Assembly (NCBI GenBank): GCA_039889245.1
Contig: JAZGVH010000002.1
Span: 2,480,001-2,544,000 of the forward strand
DNA: 64,000 nucleotides
Direction: 5' to 3'
Source: Dermatophilaceae bacterium Soc4.6
Lineage (GTDB): Bacteria; Actinomycetota; Actinomycetes; Actinomycetales; Dermatophilaceae
The notes under the pieces were generated by a model that saw nothing but the letters and a program-made list of their open reading frames with translations, had not been told where the DNA came from and did no database searches. Positions within the stretch are counted from its first letter, which is position 1. Every line of letters starts with the position of its first letter. Below are positions 26,916-35,767 of the stretch, in pieces. The position numbers and the translations under genes were made by a program.

Positions 26916-28333
26916 GGCAGCCTCACGACCTCGGTCGCCGACGAGGCCTCGCGACCGGAGCCGGCCGGCACCCGCAGCGGGGTGAGCGGCTCGTCGGGCA
27001 GGGCCTCGGGCACGGGTCGGCGGGCCTGGTCGGAGATGCGCAGGAGCAGGGCCATGAGGGTCCAGTTCGCCAGCAGCGAGGAGCCGCCGAGCGACATGAA
27101 GGGCGTGGTGAGGCCGGTCAGCGGGATGACCCGGGTGACCCCACCGATGACGACGAAGACCTGCAGCGCGACCGAGAAGGCCAGCCCGAAGGCGAGCAGC
27201 TTGCCGAAGCCGTCACGCACGCCGAGGGCCGTGCGCAGCCCCCGCTCGACGAAGATGGCGTAGAGGGTGAGCAGGGCGAAGACCCCGACCAGCCCGATCT
27301 CCTCGCCGAAGCTCGAGAAGATGAAGTCGCTGTCGGCGAAGGCCACCATCCACGGCCGCCCCTGGCCCAGACCGGTGCCGAAGAGCCCCCCCGCGGCCAT
27401 CCCCATCAGGCCCTTGGCCAGCTGGTCGGACTGCTCGAGCGAGGCGGCGGAGAAGGGGTCGAGCCACAGGCCCACCCGCTCCTGCACGTGCCCGAAGAGC
27501 CGGTAGGCCACGTAGGCCCCGCCCGCGAAGAGCAGCAGGCCGATCGCGATCCAGCTCGTGCGCTCGGTGGCGACGTAGAGCATGCCGACGAAGAGGCCGA
27601 AGAAGAGCAGCGACGACCCGAGGTCCTTCTCGAAGACGAGCACGAGGATGGAGACCATCCAGGCCACGAGGATGGGCCCGAGGTCTCGCCCCCGGGGGAG
27701 GGTGAAGCCGACGACCTTGCGCCCGGCCAGCGAGAGCACGTCGCGGGCCTGCACGAGGTAGCCGGCGAAGAAGACGGTGAGGGCGAGCTTCGCCACCTCG
27801 CCCGGCTGGAACGACAGCGGCCCCACCCGGATCCAGATCCGCGCGCCGAAGACGGTCGTGCCGAGCCCGGGCACGAGCGGCAGCAGCACCAGCACGAGAC
27901 CGAGGGCCATCGCGGTGAAGGTCTTGCGCTGCAGCAGTCGGTGGTCGCGCAGCACGATGATGACCGCGGCGGCGATGACGACGGCCAGCCCGGTCCACAC
28001 CAGCTGCCGGCCGGCATTGCTCGAGATGCCGTCGTTGCCCTGCGCGAGGTCGATGCGGTGGATCATCACGAGGCCGAAACCGTTGAGCAGCGTCGCGATC
28101 GGCAGCAGCACGGGGTCGGCGTAGGACGCCTTCCAGCGCAGCACCAGGTGGAAGGCGATGCTCAGGGCCAGCAGGCCGCCACCGACGGTGACGAGCTGGG
28201 CGGGCACGGTCTCGCGCACGCCGAGGTCGACCTCGACCCAGGCCAGCAGCACGATGCCGATGGCGAGCAGCAGCAGGGCCAGCTCGACCCCGCGGCGGGT
28301 GCGGGGCACGAGCGTCTGCACGGTGGTGGTCAC
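26912..28333 (-). CDS. rodA: SEDS-family peptidoglycan polymerase (RodA/FtsW)
   Basis: A 473-aa polytopic membrane protein with about ten to twelve hydrophobic segments. SEDS landmarks include GARIWIRVGPLSFQPGEVAK, FVFEKDLGSSL-like LVFEKDLGSSLLFFGLF, FADSDFIFSSFGEEIGLVG and the C-terminal PLTGLTTPFMSLGGSSLL. SEDS proteins polymerise lipid II glycan strands and work with a class B PBP, here PbpA encoded directly downstream. GTG 28333 overlaps the pstP stop. Confidence 0.96.
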   Translation of the reverse strand: MTTTVQTLVPRTRRGVELALLLLAIGIVLLAWVEVDLGVRETVPAQLVTVGGGLLALSIAFHLVLRWKASYADPVLLPIATLLNGFGLVMIHRIDLAQGNDGISSNAGRQLVWTGLAVVIAAAVIIVLRDHRLLQRKTFTAMALGLVLVLLPLVPGLGTTVFGARIWIRVGPLSFQPGEVAKLALTVFFAGYLVQARDVLSLAGRKVVGFTLPRGRDLGPILVAWMVSILVLVFEKDLGSSLLFFGLFVGMLYVATERTSWIAIGLLLFAGGAYVAYRLFGHVQERVGLWLDPFSAASLEQSDQLAKGLMGMAAGGLFGTGLGQGRPWMVAFADSDFIFSSFGEEIGLVGVFALLTLYAIFVERGLRTALGVRDGFGKLLAFGLAFSVALQVFVVIGGVTRVIPLTGLTTPFMSLGGSSLLANWTLMALLLRISDQARRPVPEALPDEPLTPLRVPAGSGREASSATEVVRLP

Positions 28334-29706
28334 GGTGTGGCCGCCGTCGCCGGGCTGGTGGGGCTGGTCGGGCTGGCCGAGGGTGTGCTCGTCGAGGGGG
28401 TGGTCGTCGGGGGTGCGACCGGCAGCTCTCCGCACGGGGTGCCGGTCGCCGCCTGCAGCCGGCAGCTCGTCGCCGCGCTCTCGAGGACCGCCATCCGCTC
28501 GCTGACCTGGGCCTCGTCGGCCAGCACGATGCGCCCGCTGACGAGGTCGCGGTAGTGCACCGGCAGGTCGGTGAGCGGGATGTCGGAGACCTGGACGACG
28601 TGCGACAGGTGGAGCGGCCCGAGGTCCTGCGTCACCCCGCGGAAGACCGCGACCCGACCGTCGCTCGGCCCGATGAACAGCTGCCGCTGGCTCCAGGTCC
28701 ATCCTGCCCAGCCAGCCCCGGCCAGCACGAGCACGACGACGGCCACGACCGCGGTGGCGCGCCAGCGGGCGGCGCCGCTGCCGCCGGCCTCGGCGAGCTC
28801 GACCCTGTCGTCCGCGTCGTCGGAGGTGCCCCGCGTGCCGGCGCCGGTGACGTCGCGGGTCAGGGCGGCGGCCTTCTCGGCCGGGCTGACGGGCATCGCC
28901 CGCGTGCGCAGCCCCTCGCGGTCGCGGCTCGCGGCCGCGCCGACCACCTGCGGCACGGTGGGCGGCGCCATACCGGTGTCGAGGTCGACGACATCAGCGA
29001 CGACGACCGTGACGTTGTCGCGGGCGCTCGCCTTGAGCGCGACGTCGATGCAGCGGTCGGCAGCGGCGGCTGCGGTGGCGGCCTCGGTGAGGATCTCGGC
29101 GATGACGTCGCCGTGCACGAAGTCGCTGAGGCCGTCGGAGCACAGCAGGTAGCGGTCACCGACCTTGAGCTCGCGCACCGACAGGTCGGGCTGGTCCTCG
29201 GGCTGACCCGTCATCACCCGGGTGACCAGCGAGCGCTGCGGGTGGTCGAGGGCCTCGTCGGGGGTGATCCGCTGGTCGTCGACCAGCTGCTGCACGAAGG
29301 AGTGGTCCTTGGTGATCTGGCTGAAGACGCCGTCGCGCAGGAGGAAGGCGCGCGAGTCGCCGATGTGGGCCATGGCGAGCTTGTTGCCCGAGCGCAGCAT
29401 GGCGATCGTCGTCGAGCCCATGCCGGCCAGCTCGGGGTCGGCCTGCATCGCCGTGAGCAGGGTCGCGTTGGCCTCGCGGATCGAGCGCTCGAGCCGCGAC
29501 AGCGCCGTGTCGGCGCCGATGCCCTCGTCGTCGAGCGGCGCGAGGTGCCCGACGATCATCGAGCTGGCGACGTCGCCGGCGGCGTGGCCCCCCATGCCGT
29601 CGGCCAGCACGAGCAGGTGCGGCCCGGCATAGCCGGAGTCCTCGTTGCGAGACTTCGGGCCGAGCCCGAGGTCGGAGCGCGCCGCGTAGCGCAGGGCGAT
29701 CGCCAT
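28330..29706 (-). CDS. pstP: PP2C-family Ser/Thr phosphatase PstP
   Basis: A 458-aa phosphatase that reverses PknA/PknB phosphorylation. The PP2C domain (residues about 5-240) shows SRNEDSG, LADGMGGHAAGD, HIGDSRAFLL, CSDGLSDFV and SARDNVTVVV with the metal-binding Asp residues. A juxtamembrane linker, one membrane helix (TAVVAVVVLVLAGAGWAGW) and an extracytoplasmic domain ending in a Thr/Pro tail follow. Start ATG 29706, three bases after the fhaB stop. Confidence 0.96.
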   Translation of the reverse strand: MAIALRYAARSDLGLGPKSRNEDSGYAGPHLLVLADGMGGHAAGDVASSMIVGHLAPLDDEGIGADTALSRLERSIREANATLLTAMQADPELAGMGSTTIAMLRSGNKLAMAHIGDSRAFLLRDGVFSQITKDHSFVQQLVDDQRITPDEALDHPQRSLVTRVMTGQPEDQPDLSVRELKVGDRYLLCSDGLSDFVHGDVIAEILTEAATAAAAADRCIDVALKASARDNVTVVVADVVDLDTGMAPPTVPQVVGAAASRDREGLRTRAMPVSPAEKAAALTRDVTGAGTRGTSDDADDRVELAEAGGSGAARWRATAVVAVVVLVLAGAGWAGWTWSQRQLFIGPSDGRVAVFRGVTQDLGPLHLSHVVQVSDIPLTDLPVHYRDLVSGRIVLADEAQVSERMAVLESAATSCRLQAATGTPCGELPVAPPTTTPSTSTPSASPTSPTSPATAATP

Positions 29707-29709
29707 GGG

Positions 29710-30228
29710 TCAGCCGCGCAGCTCGAGGGTCGTGCGGCCTACGCGCAGAACGCTGCCCATGGTGACGGGCACCGGCCCGGTCAGGCGCGAGCCCCCGAGG
29801 AAGGTGCCGTTGCGCGAGCCGAGGTCCTCGACGAACCAGCCTTCAGGCCGGGCGAAGATGCGCGCGTGACGACCGGAGGAGAACTCGTCGTCGAGCACGA
29901 GCGTGCACTCCGGCGCCCGGCCGATGAGGATGCCGCCACGGCCCAGGGGCAGCGAGGTGCCGGCGAGCTGGCCCTCGGTGACGACCACGGTGGTGGGCAG
30001 TCGAGGGCTGGAGCGCGCGCGGCGGCCCTGCTCGCTGCTCTGCTTGCGCGGCGGCGTGGCCGACTCGCGACCGTCGGGGACGGGCTTCGGGGTGCGTACG
30101 GGCAGCACCCGGCGGGACACGCGCGTGCCGTAGAGGTCGGAGCGCAGCACCGACGTCACACCGAAGATGAAGACCCACAGCAGCACGAGCAGCCCCAGCC
30201 GGATGAGCGTGAGGGTCAGTTCGCTCAC
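29710..30228 (-). CDS. fhaB: FHA-domain protein FhaB (FipA type)
   Basis: A 172-aa protein with an N-terminal membrane helix (LTLIRLGLLVLLWVFIFGV), a basic linker and a C-terminal FHA domain that binds phosphothreonine (GILIGRAPECTLVLDD, SSGRHARIF, DLGSRNGTFLGG). It couples Pkn kinase signalling to cell-wall and division proteins. I chose GTG 30228 because the protein then begins SELTLTLIRLG as in homologues; it lies 4 nt after the fhaA stop. Confidence 0.93.
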   Translation of the reverse strand: MSELTLTLIRLGLLVLLWVFIFGVTSVLRSDLYGTRVSRRVLPVRTPKPVPDGRESATPPRKQSSEQGRRARSSPRLPTTVVVTEGQLAGTSLPLGRGGILIGRAPECTLVLDDEFSSGRHARIFARPEGWFVEDLGSRNGTFLGGSRLTGPVPVTMGSVLRVGRTTLELRG

Positions 30229-30232
30229 CGGC

Positions 30233-31033
30233 TCACCGCTTCCCGGGACGGAAGACCGCCTGGGTGCGACCGACGGTGATCTGGTCGCCGTCGCCGAGGC
30301 GACGGCTGGTGACGCGCTCACCGTTGACGTAGGTGCCGTTGGTCGACCGGAGGTCGCGCACCGAGGTCACGAGGTGCGGCCCGTCGGTGCTGACCCGCAC
30401 CTCGCAGTGCCGCCGCGAGATGCCCGGGTCGTCGAGGATGATGTCGGCGCCCTCGTCGCGACCGAGCACGGTCAGCGCACCGATGAGGGGGTAGCGCTCG
30501 CCGTTGATGGTCAGCCACGGTCGCTGCGCCGGACCCCGCGCGGGCGGCGGCACCTGCGGCCGCTCGTAGGCCTCGGAGGGCGACGGCGGGGGCGCTGACG
30601 ACGGCGCCGGGGAGAGCGGCCGCGCGGGGGGCTCGGCGCGTGCGTCGGGATCCGTGGCGGTGCGCCGCGACGTGCCGGGACGCACGCGGAAGACGCCGGT
30701 CTCGAGGTCGTCGCCCTGCGAGAAGTCGACCGCGAAGGGACCGCTCGGCTGGTAGCGCTGGGTCTCGGCGTGCTCCTGCGCGGCGGCGACGAGCTCGTCG
30801 GCCAGCGCGTCCTCGTACTCGGAGAGGCGGCCGTAGTCGCTCGCGCTGAGCTCGATGGAATAGAGGTTGGGCACCATCGTGCGGCCGTGGCTGACCACGG
30901 CCGCCCGGTCGTCCATCGCCCGGCGGATCGCCGACGCGATCTCGACGGGCTGCACCTCCGACTTGAAGGCCTTGGCGAAGGCGCCGTTGACGGCCCGCTC
31001 GAGGCCGCGCTCGACCCGGTCGAACAGTCCCAC
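30233..31033 (-). CDS. fhaA: FhaA: DUF3662 plus FHA-domain protein
   Basis: 266 aa. The N-terminal DUF3662 domain (MGLFDRVERGLERAVNGAFA to about residue 115) is followed by a Pro-rich linker and a C-terminal FHA domain (LGRDEGADIILDD, GISRRHCEVR, LRSTNGTYVNGERV). In mycobacteria FhaA binds phosphorylated MviN/CwlM-type partners and regulates peptidoglycan synthesis. GTG 31033 has AAGGAGG five nt upstream. First gene of the leftward seven-gene fhaA-pknB block. Confidence 0.95.
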   Translation of the reverse strand: MGLFDRVERGLERAVNGAFAKAFKSEVQPVEIASAIRRAMDDRAAVVSHGRTMVPNLYSIELSASDYGRLSEYEDALADELVAAAQEHAETQRYQPSGPFAVDFSQGDDLETGVFRVRPGTSRRTATDPDARAEPPARPLSPAPSSAPPPSPSEAYERPQVPPPARGPAQRPWLTINGERYPLIGALTVLGRDEGADIILDDPGISRRHCEVRVSTDGPHLVTSVRDLRSTNGTYVNGERVTSRRLGDGDQITVGRTQAVFRPGKR

Positions 31034-31211
31034 GTGGCCCTCCTTGTCAGGTCGTCGTCGCGACGTCGAGCCCGGTGCGGCTCGCAGTCGTCCCCCCGGT
31101 CCTCGTCATCGTAACGGGATCGACCCGGACGGCGGCTCATGCCGTGGTCGGACGCGCGCTCCGTCTGGTTTGGTGATCGAGCCCCCGACCGGGCACACTT
31201 GGGGCGCACTC

Positions 31212-31294
31212 GCGCGAGTGGCGGAATGGTAGACGCGCTGGCTTCAGGTGCCAGTGTCCGAAAGGGCGTGGGGGTTCGAATCCCCCCTCGCGCA
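31212..31294 (+). tRNA. tRNA-Leu (CAG)
   Basis: An 83-nt class II tRNA with acceptor GCGCGAG/CTCGCGC and discriminator A. The anticodon loop TTCAGGT gives CAG, and there is a long variable arm. CCA is not encoded. A possible promoter is TTGGTG (31170) with CACACT (31194). Upstream of fhaA on the opposite strand, a conserved actinobacterial location. Confidence 0.95.
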
Positions 31295-31321
31295 CCCTCG
31301 TGTGGCATCCCCACACAGCAC

Positions 31322-31359
31322 CGGCCGGTTGGCCCGACGAGAGTCGGGCTGCCCGGCCG
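31322..31359 (+). terminator. Terminator after tRNA-Leu
   Basis: A two-part stem: CGGCCGG (31322-31328) with CCGGCCG (31353-31359), and GCCCGAC (31332-31338) with GTCGGGC (31343-31349) around GAGA. Confidence 0.85.
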
Positions 31360-31661
31360 TCGTGTTGTCCCCCTCGGCGCCACCCGGACGCACCACCAGG
31401 CAGCGGTGCGCGGACGGGCCTCCCCACCGGTATGAAGCGGGCAGCCTTGTGGCTTCTGCCTGTTGGTGTGTCCGCCTGCACGACGCTGCACGATGGGCCC
31501 GCTGTCGTGCTGGCCCCGACCACCGGGAGCGTCGTGTGGGCCGGGCACGGTGGACACCTCGAAGTCCAGGGTGGCGTCCGCGACCGCGAGTCTGGGCACC
31601 GGACCTCCGCTGCTGGCTGGGCGAGACGGTCGGACCATGTGGCGTGGCGGGGTGCTCTGGA
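31360..31661. other. Intergenic region without a convincing gene
   Basis: From ATG 31432 a plus-strand frame encodes MKRAALWLLPVGVSACTTLH, which superficially looks like a lipoprotein signal. There is no ribosome site and the frame runs antisense into the MocR gene, so I do not call it. Nothing else is recognised. Confidence 0.5.
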
Positions 31662-32993
31662 TCAGGAAGAGAGAGGCTGGGCGACGTCGTCGACCAATGC
31701 GGCCGCGACGTCGTCGGCCAGCTTCGGGATCGACTCTGGCTCGAGTGCGCTGACAGTGATCCTGATCCCTGGCGCTGACTCCTGACGGAACCTCGAGCCG
31801 GGAGCCACCGCCCACCCGGCCTGCATCAGCCGCAGCACGCTCGTCGTCTCGTTGTGGACCGGAACCCAGACGTTCAGTCCGCTCGTGCCGCCCGTCGCGA
31901 CGCCACGCTCGGCCAGAGCCTGCTGCAAGGAGCACCGGCGGGCTGTGTACTCGTCTGCCGCGGCCGCGACGGTGGAGGCGGCCTCGGGGTCGGTCCACAG
32001 CTCGAGGACGAGCCTCTGCAGGAGCGTGCTGATCCACCCCGACCCCACGCGCACGCGGCTCTCGACCCGCGCGATCGTCGTGGCGTCTCCGGCCACGACC
32101 GCCAGGCGGAGGTCCGGACCGTAGGGCTTGGAGGTGGACCGGACGAAAGCCCAGGACGCGGTGCTCTCGGCGAGGGAGGCGAGCGGCGCCCGGGCCAGCT
32201 CGGCCGCGTGGTCGTCCTCGATCACCAGGGTCTGTGGGAACCCCGCCAGGACACGTCGGAGCAGCCGCGCACGGTCGGGCGTCAGGTCGGTGCCCGTGGG
32301 GTTCTGGGCTCGACTGGTGATGATCACGGAGCGGGCGCCACGGGTGAGTGCCTCCGACAGGGACTGGGGGAGCGGTCCCTCCGAGTCCAGCTCGAGGGGG
32401 TGGGTGCGCAGGCCCGTCGCGGCGAGCAGGTCGAGCACGTTGGGCCAGCCAGGATCCTCGACGGCCACCAGCTCGCCCGAGCGCAGGGTGGTCGACAGGA
32501 CCCGCTCGATCGCATCGAGGCCACCCGAGGCGACCGTGACGAAGTCCGACGGGACACCGTCGGCCCCCAGCCTCTGGCGGGCCACGGCAAGCAGCTCGGG
32601 GAGCACCGCCTCGCCCGGTGCGGCAGCCGGCCCCGGGCGGGCGGCCAGCGCGTCGAGCCGCAGGCTCGGCAGGAGCGCGGGATCGGGCTGCCCGTCGGAG
32701 AGGTCGATCACGTTCGGGGGCAGCGGCGAGCTGCGCGATCTCAGGAGCGGCCGCGGGGGCTGCGCCCTGACGGTGGTGCCGTTGCGCCCGCCGGTCTCGA
32801 TCATCCCTCGGTCTCGCAGCGTCCTGTACGCAGCGGCGACGGTCCCGGGAGCCACGCCGAGCTCCGTCGCCAGACCCCGGACGCTGGGAAGGCGCGCGCC
32901 AGGTGGGGTCGCGCCCGTGTGGATGGCGGACTCGATGCTCTCGGAGATCCCTTTGGACGACTGGCCAGATATCGGGTATTGTATTGGTGTCAT
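31662..32993 (-). CDS. MocR/PdxR-type regulator (GntR HTH plus aminotransferase-like domain)
   Basis: A 443-aa fusion regulator. Residues 1-75 form a GntR winged helix (PPGARLPSVRGLATELGVAP, GTVAAAYRTLRDRG). The rest is a fold-type I aminotransferase-like PLP domain (QNPTGTDL, VIEDDHAAEL, the expected PLP-lysine motif STSKPYGPDLRLA). MocR proteins sense PLP or related ligands and often control vitamin B6 or neighbouring genes. It is divergent from a pyridoxamine-phosphate-oxidase-like gene, its probable target. ATG 32993 has no Shine-Dalgarno; TACGAT lies 6 nt upstream, suggesting a leaderless mRNA. Confidence 0.9.
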   Translation of the reverse strand: MTPIQYPISGQSSKGISESIESAIHTGATPPGARLPSVRGLATELGVAPGTVAAAYRTLRDRGMIETGGRNGTTVRAQPPRPLLRSRSSPLPPNVIDLSDGQPDPALLPSLRLDALAARPGPAAAPGEAVLPELLAVARQRLGADGVPSDFVTVASGGLDAIERVLSTTLRSGELVAVEDPGWPNVLDLLAATGLRTHPLELDSEGPLPQSLSEALTRGARSVIITSRAQNPTGTDLTPDRARLLRRVLAGFPQTLVIEDDHAAELARAPLASLAESTASWAFVRSTSKPYGPDLRLAVVAGDATTIARVESRVRVGSGWISTLLQRLVLELWTDPEAASTVAAAADEYTARRCSLQQALAERGVATGGTSGLNVWVPVHNETTSVLRLMQAGWAVAPGSRFRQESAPGIRITVSALEPESIPKLADDVAAALVDDVAQPLSS

Positions 32994-33023
32994 CAAAATA
33001 TCGTACCAGTACATAGGAGAGCG
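32953..33023. promoter_or_regulatory. Divergent promoter/operator region between MocR and flavin-oxidase genes
   Basis: An AT-rich patch in a GC-rich genome. Rightward: TTGGAC (32953) and TATTGT (32977), 18 bp apart. Leftward: TACGAT (complement of 33000-33005), 6 nt from the MocR ATG. Related short elements TTGTATTGGTG (32980) and ATCGTACCAGTAC (33000, containing GTACCAGTAC) could be MocR half-sites. AGGAGA for the right gene is at 33015-33020. Confidence 0.55.
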
Positions 33024-33692
33024 ATGCCGTCGGAGTACACCCGGTCGCAGCGAACCTCCGCCACGCGTCACACCGACCGGGTGACCTATGACCGTGAGGC
33101 GGTTCACGCCGTCCTCGACGAGGGGCTGACCTGCCACGTCGGCTACGTGGTCGACGGGCAGCCCGTCGTCCTCCCGCAGCTGCATGCCCGGGTGGGCGAG
33201 ATCCTCTACCTGCACGGATCCAGCGGCGCACGGGCCCTGCGTGAGGCCGGCGGCAGCGGACTCGAGGTGTGTGTGACCGTGACGCTCGTGGACGGAATCG
33301 TCCTGGCCCGCTCGGCGTTCAACCACTCGATCAACTATCGCTCCGTCGTGATCCGGGGCGCAGCCGAGGTGGTGACCGACGAGGCCGAGAAGCAGTCAGC
33401 GCTGTCACGTCTCGTGGAGGCCATCGTCCCCGGTCGCTCGGCCGAGGTCCGCGGCCCGACCCGCAAGGAGCTCGTCGCGACCACGGTCCTCCGACTGCCC
33501 TTGCAGGACGTGTCCCTCAAGGTCAGGACCGGGCCTCCGGTCGACGACGACGCTGACCTCCACCTCCCCTACTGGGCCGGCGTCCTGCCGACCGCCATGA
33601 CCTCGGCCGCGCCCGAACCGGCGCCGGAGCTCTCCGAGTCCGTTTCCCTTCCCACCCACGTGTCCTCCTGGACACCGTCGAGAAAGTACTGA
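33024..33692 (+). CDS. Pyridoxamine 5'-phosphate oxidase family (flavin-binding split barrel) protein
   Basis: 222 aa of the FMN-binding split-barrel fold related to NimA-type and PNPOx-like proteins. Segments are DRVTYDREAVHAVLDEGLTC, HVGYVVDGQPVVLPQLHARV, YLHGSSGARALRE, RSAFNHSINYRSVVIRGAAE and LPLQDVSLKVRTGPP. Such proteins bind FMN or related cofactors and reduce or oxidise small molecules. ATG 33024 has AGGAGA ideally spaced. Probably regulated by the divergent MocR protein. Exact substrate unknown. Confidence 0.87.
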   Translation: MPSEYTRSQRTSATRHTDRVTYDREAVHAVLDEGLTCHVGYVVDGQPVVLPQLHARVGEILYLHGSSGARALREAGGSGLEVCVTVTLVDGIVLARSAFNHSINYRSVVIRGAAEVVTDEAEKQSALSRLVEAIVPGRSAEVRGPTRKELVATTVLRLPLQDVSLKVRTGPPVDDDADLHLPYWAGVLPTAMTSAAPEPAPELSESVSLPTHVSSWTPSRKY

Positions 33693-33697
33693 GTCAC

Positions 33698-33865
33698 ATG
33701 TCTGCCCACCTGCCCTTCGTCCACGGTCACCACCTCGGCCGCTCCTTCCTGGCGGCCTGCCGCCGGGGCCTTCCCGACACTCGCGACACGGAGTACGGTC
33801 TCGGCGCGGTGACCCGGCCCTCACCGGCGCGCACGACCCTGGCTCCGCCACCGAACGAGCGCTAG
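33698..33865 (+). CDS. Hypothetical small protein (55 aa), doubtful
   Basis: Begins five bases after the flavin-oxidase stop and reads MSAHLPFVHGHHLGRSFLAA, then CRRGLPDTRD and TRPSPARTTLAPPPNER. No family is recognised and no clear ribosome site is present. It may be a translationally coupled small ORF or a truncated remnant, since the adjacent sequence is decayed. Confidence 0.3.
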   Translation: MSAHLPFVHGHHLGRSFLAACRRGLPDTRDTEYGLGAVTRPSPARTTLAPPPNER

Positions 33866-33878
33866 GTTCCGCTTGCGT

Positions 33879-34049
33879 ATGACCAGCGTGGCCCAGCTGG
33901 CACTGCCCGAGGGGGTCCGGCGCAGCTACGTGCTGGCCGTCGGGCCCGCTCGTGGGGCGGCACTGCCGGTGTCGTTCGACCAGGGTCGGCACGTCGGCTG
34001 CTCTCAGAGCCCAGGACGCCTTGTATGTCCGATGCGACGCTGGTCATAG
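33879..34049 (+). pseudogene. N-terminal stub resembling an acyltransferase/condensation-domain protein
   Basis: 56 codons: MTSVAQLALPEGVRRSYVLA, then ALPVSFDQGRHVG and an abrupt switch to unrelated residues before TAG. The L-P-x-S-F-D-Q-x-R-H-V-G segment resembles the start of wax-ester-synthase/condensation-type proteins of Actinobacteria. If so, about 90% of the gene has been deleted. Recognition rests on a short motif only. The remainder to 34224 shows nothing else. Confidence 0.4.
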
Positions 34050-34224
34050 ACCCATGTTCCTGCAGACGATGCCTGCCCGGTATGAGGCCTGACCCCGACC
34101 CCACCCCGGACGGTCGACGCGGGACACGACGACCGGCTCGCCATGTCCTCGGGGCCGAGGCCGTCACCAATCGCGGATGGACTGACGCCAAAGGACGTCT
34201 GCCGTCGTAGAGTCGTCAGGGGCG

Positions 34225-35250
34225 ATGAGGACGACCAGGTCGACGGGTGACGGGCGGGCGTGCATGTCGGTAGATGATGGTGGTGCGGGGTTCTACCCCA
34301 GTCCTCGTCGTGCGCCGTGGCCGGGCTTCGCCCTGGCTGCGGACGCGGCCGTGCAGCATCTGAGTGCCCGCTTCGGGCTGGATCTGTGGATGGTCACCCA
34401 GGTGGTCGACGATCAGCAGGTCGTGGTGGCCTCGGCTGGTCACTGGGCGGAGCTGGCCAGACCGGGCACCGCGTTCTGCTGGGCAGACTCGTTCTGCGTG
34501 TCCATGGTCGAACGACGCGGCCCGATGCTGGCCCCGGATGTCCTCGCGGTCCCGGCCTATGCGGCGACGGCGACCGGGGTGCTGGCTCGGGTGCGGGCCT
34601 ATGTCGGGGTCCCCTTGGAAGGAGACTGCGGTGTCCTTTTCGGCACGTTGTGCGCCATTGCCGGAACCGCACAACCTGAGGTCCCCGACGACCTGTTGAG
34701 CGCGACGGAGCTGGTGGCTCAGATGCTCAGCACGATCCTGGCTCACGAGCAGGTGGCTCTGACGCGTTCCGAAGAGGCGGCGACGGCCTATGCGCTGGCC
34801 GAGCGCGACCATCGCACCGGACTGCTGAACCCTCGCGGGTGGCAGGCCGCCGTGCGGCGGGAGGACCAGCGCCTGGAGCGCTACGGCTCGTACGCCGGTG
34901 TCCTGGCCGCCACGATCGAGCGGCCGCGACACGTGGACGACGTCGGCGCAGATCCGGCCGGTGATGACGTGCGTGAGCGGTGCGCCGAGGTGCTGGCCGC
35001 GACCAGCCGGCCCGGCGACGTGCTGGCTCAGCTCGCGGCAGACGAGTTCGTGGTCCTCGCGATCGAGTGCGACGCACGCTGTCTGAAGGCCTTGGAGGTC
35101 AAGCTGCGCATCGATCTGCGCACTGCTGGTGTGCCGGTCTCGACCGGCGTGGCGGCCCGCCGGGTGGGCGAGCACCTGGGCGCTACCACTGACCGGGCCC
35201 GGGCTGCGATGGCGAGCGAGAGAAGGCGTCGGCAGGCCCGACGCACCTGA
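34225..35250 (+). CDS. GAF-domain protein with a degenerate GGDEF domain
   Basis: A 341-aa soluble sensor. The N-terminal part (about 35-185) has GAF features (AVQHLSARFGLDLWMVTQVV, FCWADSFCVSMVER, VRAYVGVPLEGDCGVLFGTL, AQMLSTIL). The C-terminal part (about 190-335) begins with the diguanylate-cyclase start AERDHRTGLLNPRGWQAAV, but the signature GGDEF reads AADEF (QLAADEFVVLA). The active loop is lost, so it is probably not a diguanylate cyclase and may bind nucleotides or act through the GAF domain. An alternative start is ATG 34264. No membrane segment. Confidence 0.75.
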   Translation: MRTTRSTGDGRACMSVDDGGAGFYPSPRRAPWPGFALAADAAVQHLSARFGLDLWMVTQVVDDQQVVVASAGHWAELARPGTAFCWADSFCVSMVERRGPMLAPDVLAVPAYAATATGVLARVRAYVGVPLEGDCGVLFGTLCAIAGTAQPEVPDDLLSATELVAQMLSTILAHEQVALTRSEEAATAYALAERDHRTGLLNPRGWQAAVRREDQRLERYGSYAGVLAATIERPRHVDDVGADPAGDDVRERCAEVLAATSRPGDVLAQLAADEFVVLAIECDARCLKALEVKLRIDLRTAGVPVSTGVAARRVGEHLGATTDRARAAMASERRRRQARRT

Positions 35251-35767
35251 ACGTCTCCTCAGCCACCCCCTCGACCACCTCGTCGTCCTCCGCGTCGTCC
35301 TCTGCCACGCCCGCGCGCACGGTCTGGTCGAGGCCGTGTTCACGGCCGTCCCGCCTGCCGCGAAGAAGCCGCCGGCTGCGATCGGTTACCGGGCCTACCC
35401 GACGATCACCACGTGCCGACGCCGCTGTGCCGCGGCAGGCATGCTGGGGTGGGATGTCATGGTGGTGGACTCCTGTTGAGGGTCAGGGAGGGTCGCCGCC
35501 CTGACGGAAGGCTGGTGGTCCCCCCAGACTCGGCCCCGGCCGTCCGGCGCGCCCAGACCACTCGTGACGCCGCCTCCCGGTCCACTTGGCGGGGGCGGGC
35601 GGCGGTCACGGCCGGGGTACGCTCCGACCCATGCCCCAGCTCTCGGCTGTGCGCCGCCGCCCCGAAGCTCGCGGGTGAGCCGCCGCGCGAGCCGGCCGGT
35701 GGCGGAGCCGTCCACAGCCCCGCCGCAGCGGGCCCGGAGCACCCCTGCGGCGGCATACAGTCATGGC
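35251..35767. other. 517-bp gap with a gene stub and possible leaderless promoter
   Basis: Contains the minus-strand oxidoreductase stub at 35395-35460. At its right end TACAGT (35756-35761) sits 6 nt before the NYN gene start. No other gene is recognised. Confidence 0.5.
35395..35460 (-). pseudogene. N-terminal stub of an NADH dehydrogenase-like flavoprotein
   Basis: ATG 35460 with AGGAG seven nt upstream encodes MTSHPSMPAAAQRRRHVVIV followed by G and a stop. R-R-H-V-V-I-V-G is the usual start of type II NADH dehydrogenase-like FAD enzymes, where G-x-G-F-A-G-L should follow. The start and ribosome site survive but the rest is gone. The call rests on a short motif. Confidence 0.4.

Noticed and set aside
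31432-31785. Plus-strand frame starting MKRAALWLLPVGVSACTTLH, lipoprotein-like
   Set aside because: No ribosome-binding site, and its second third is antisense to the MocR C-terminus; it reads as a shadow of that gene.
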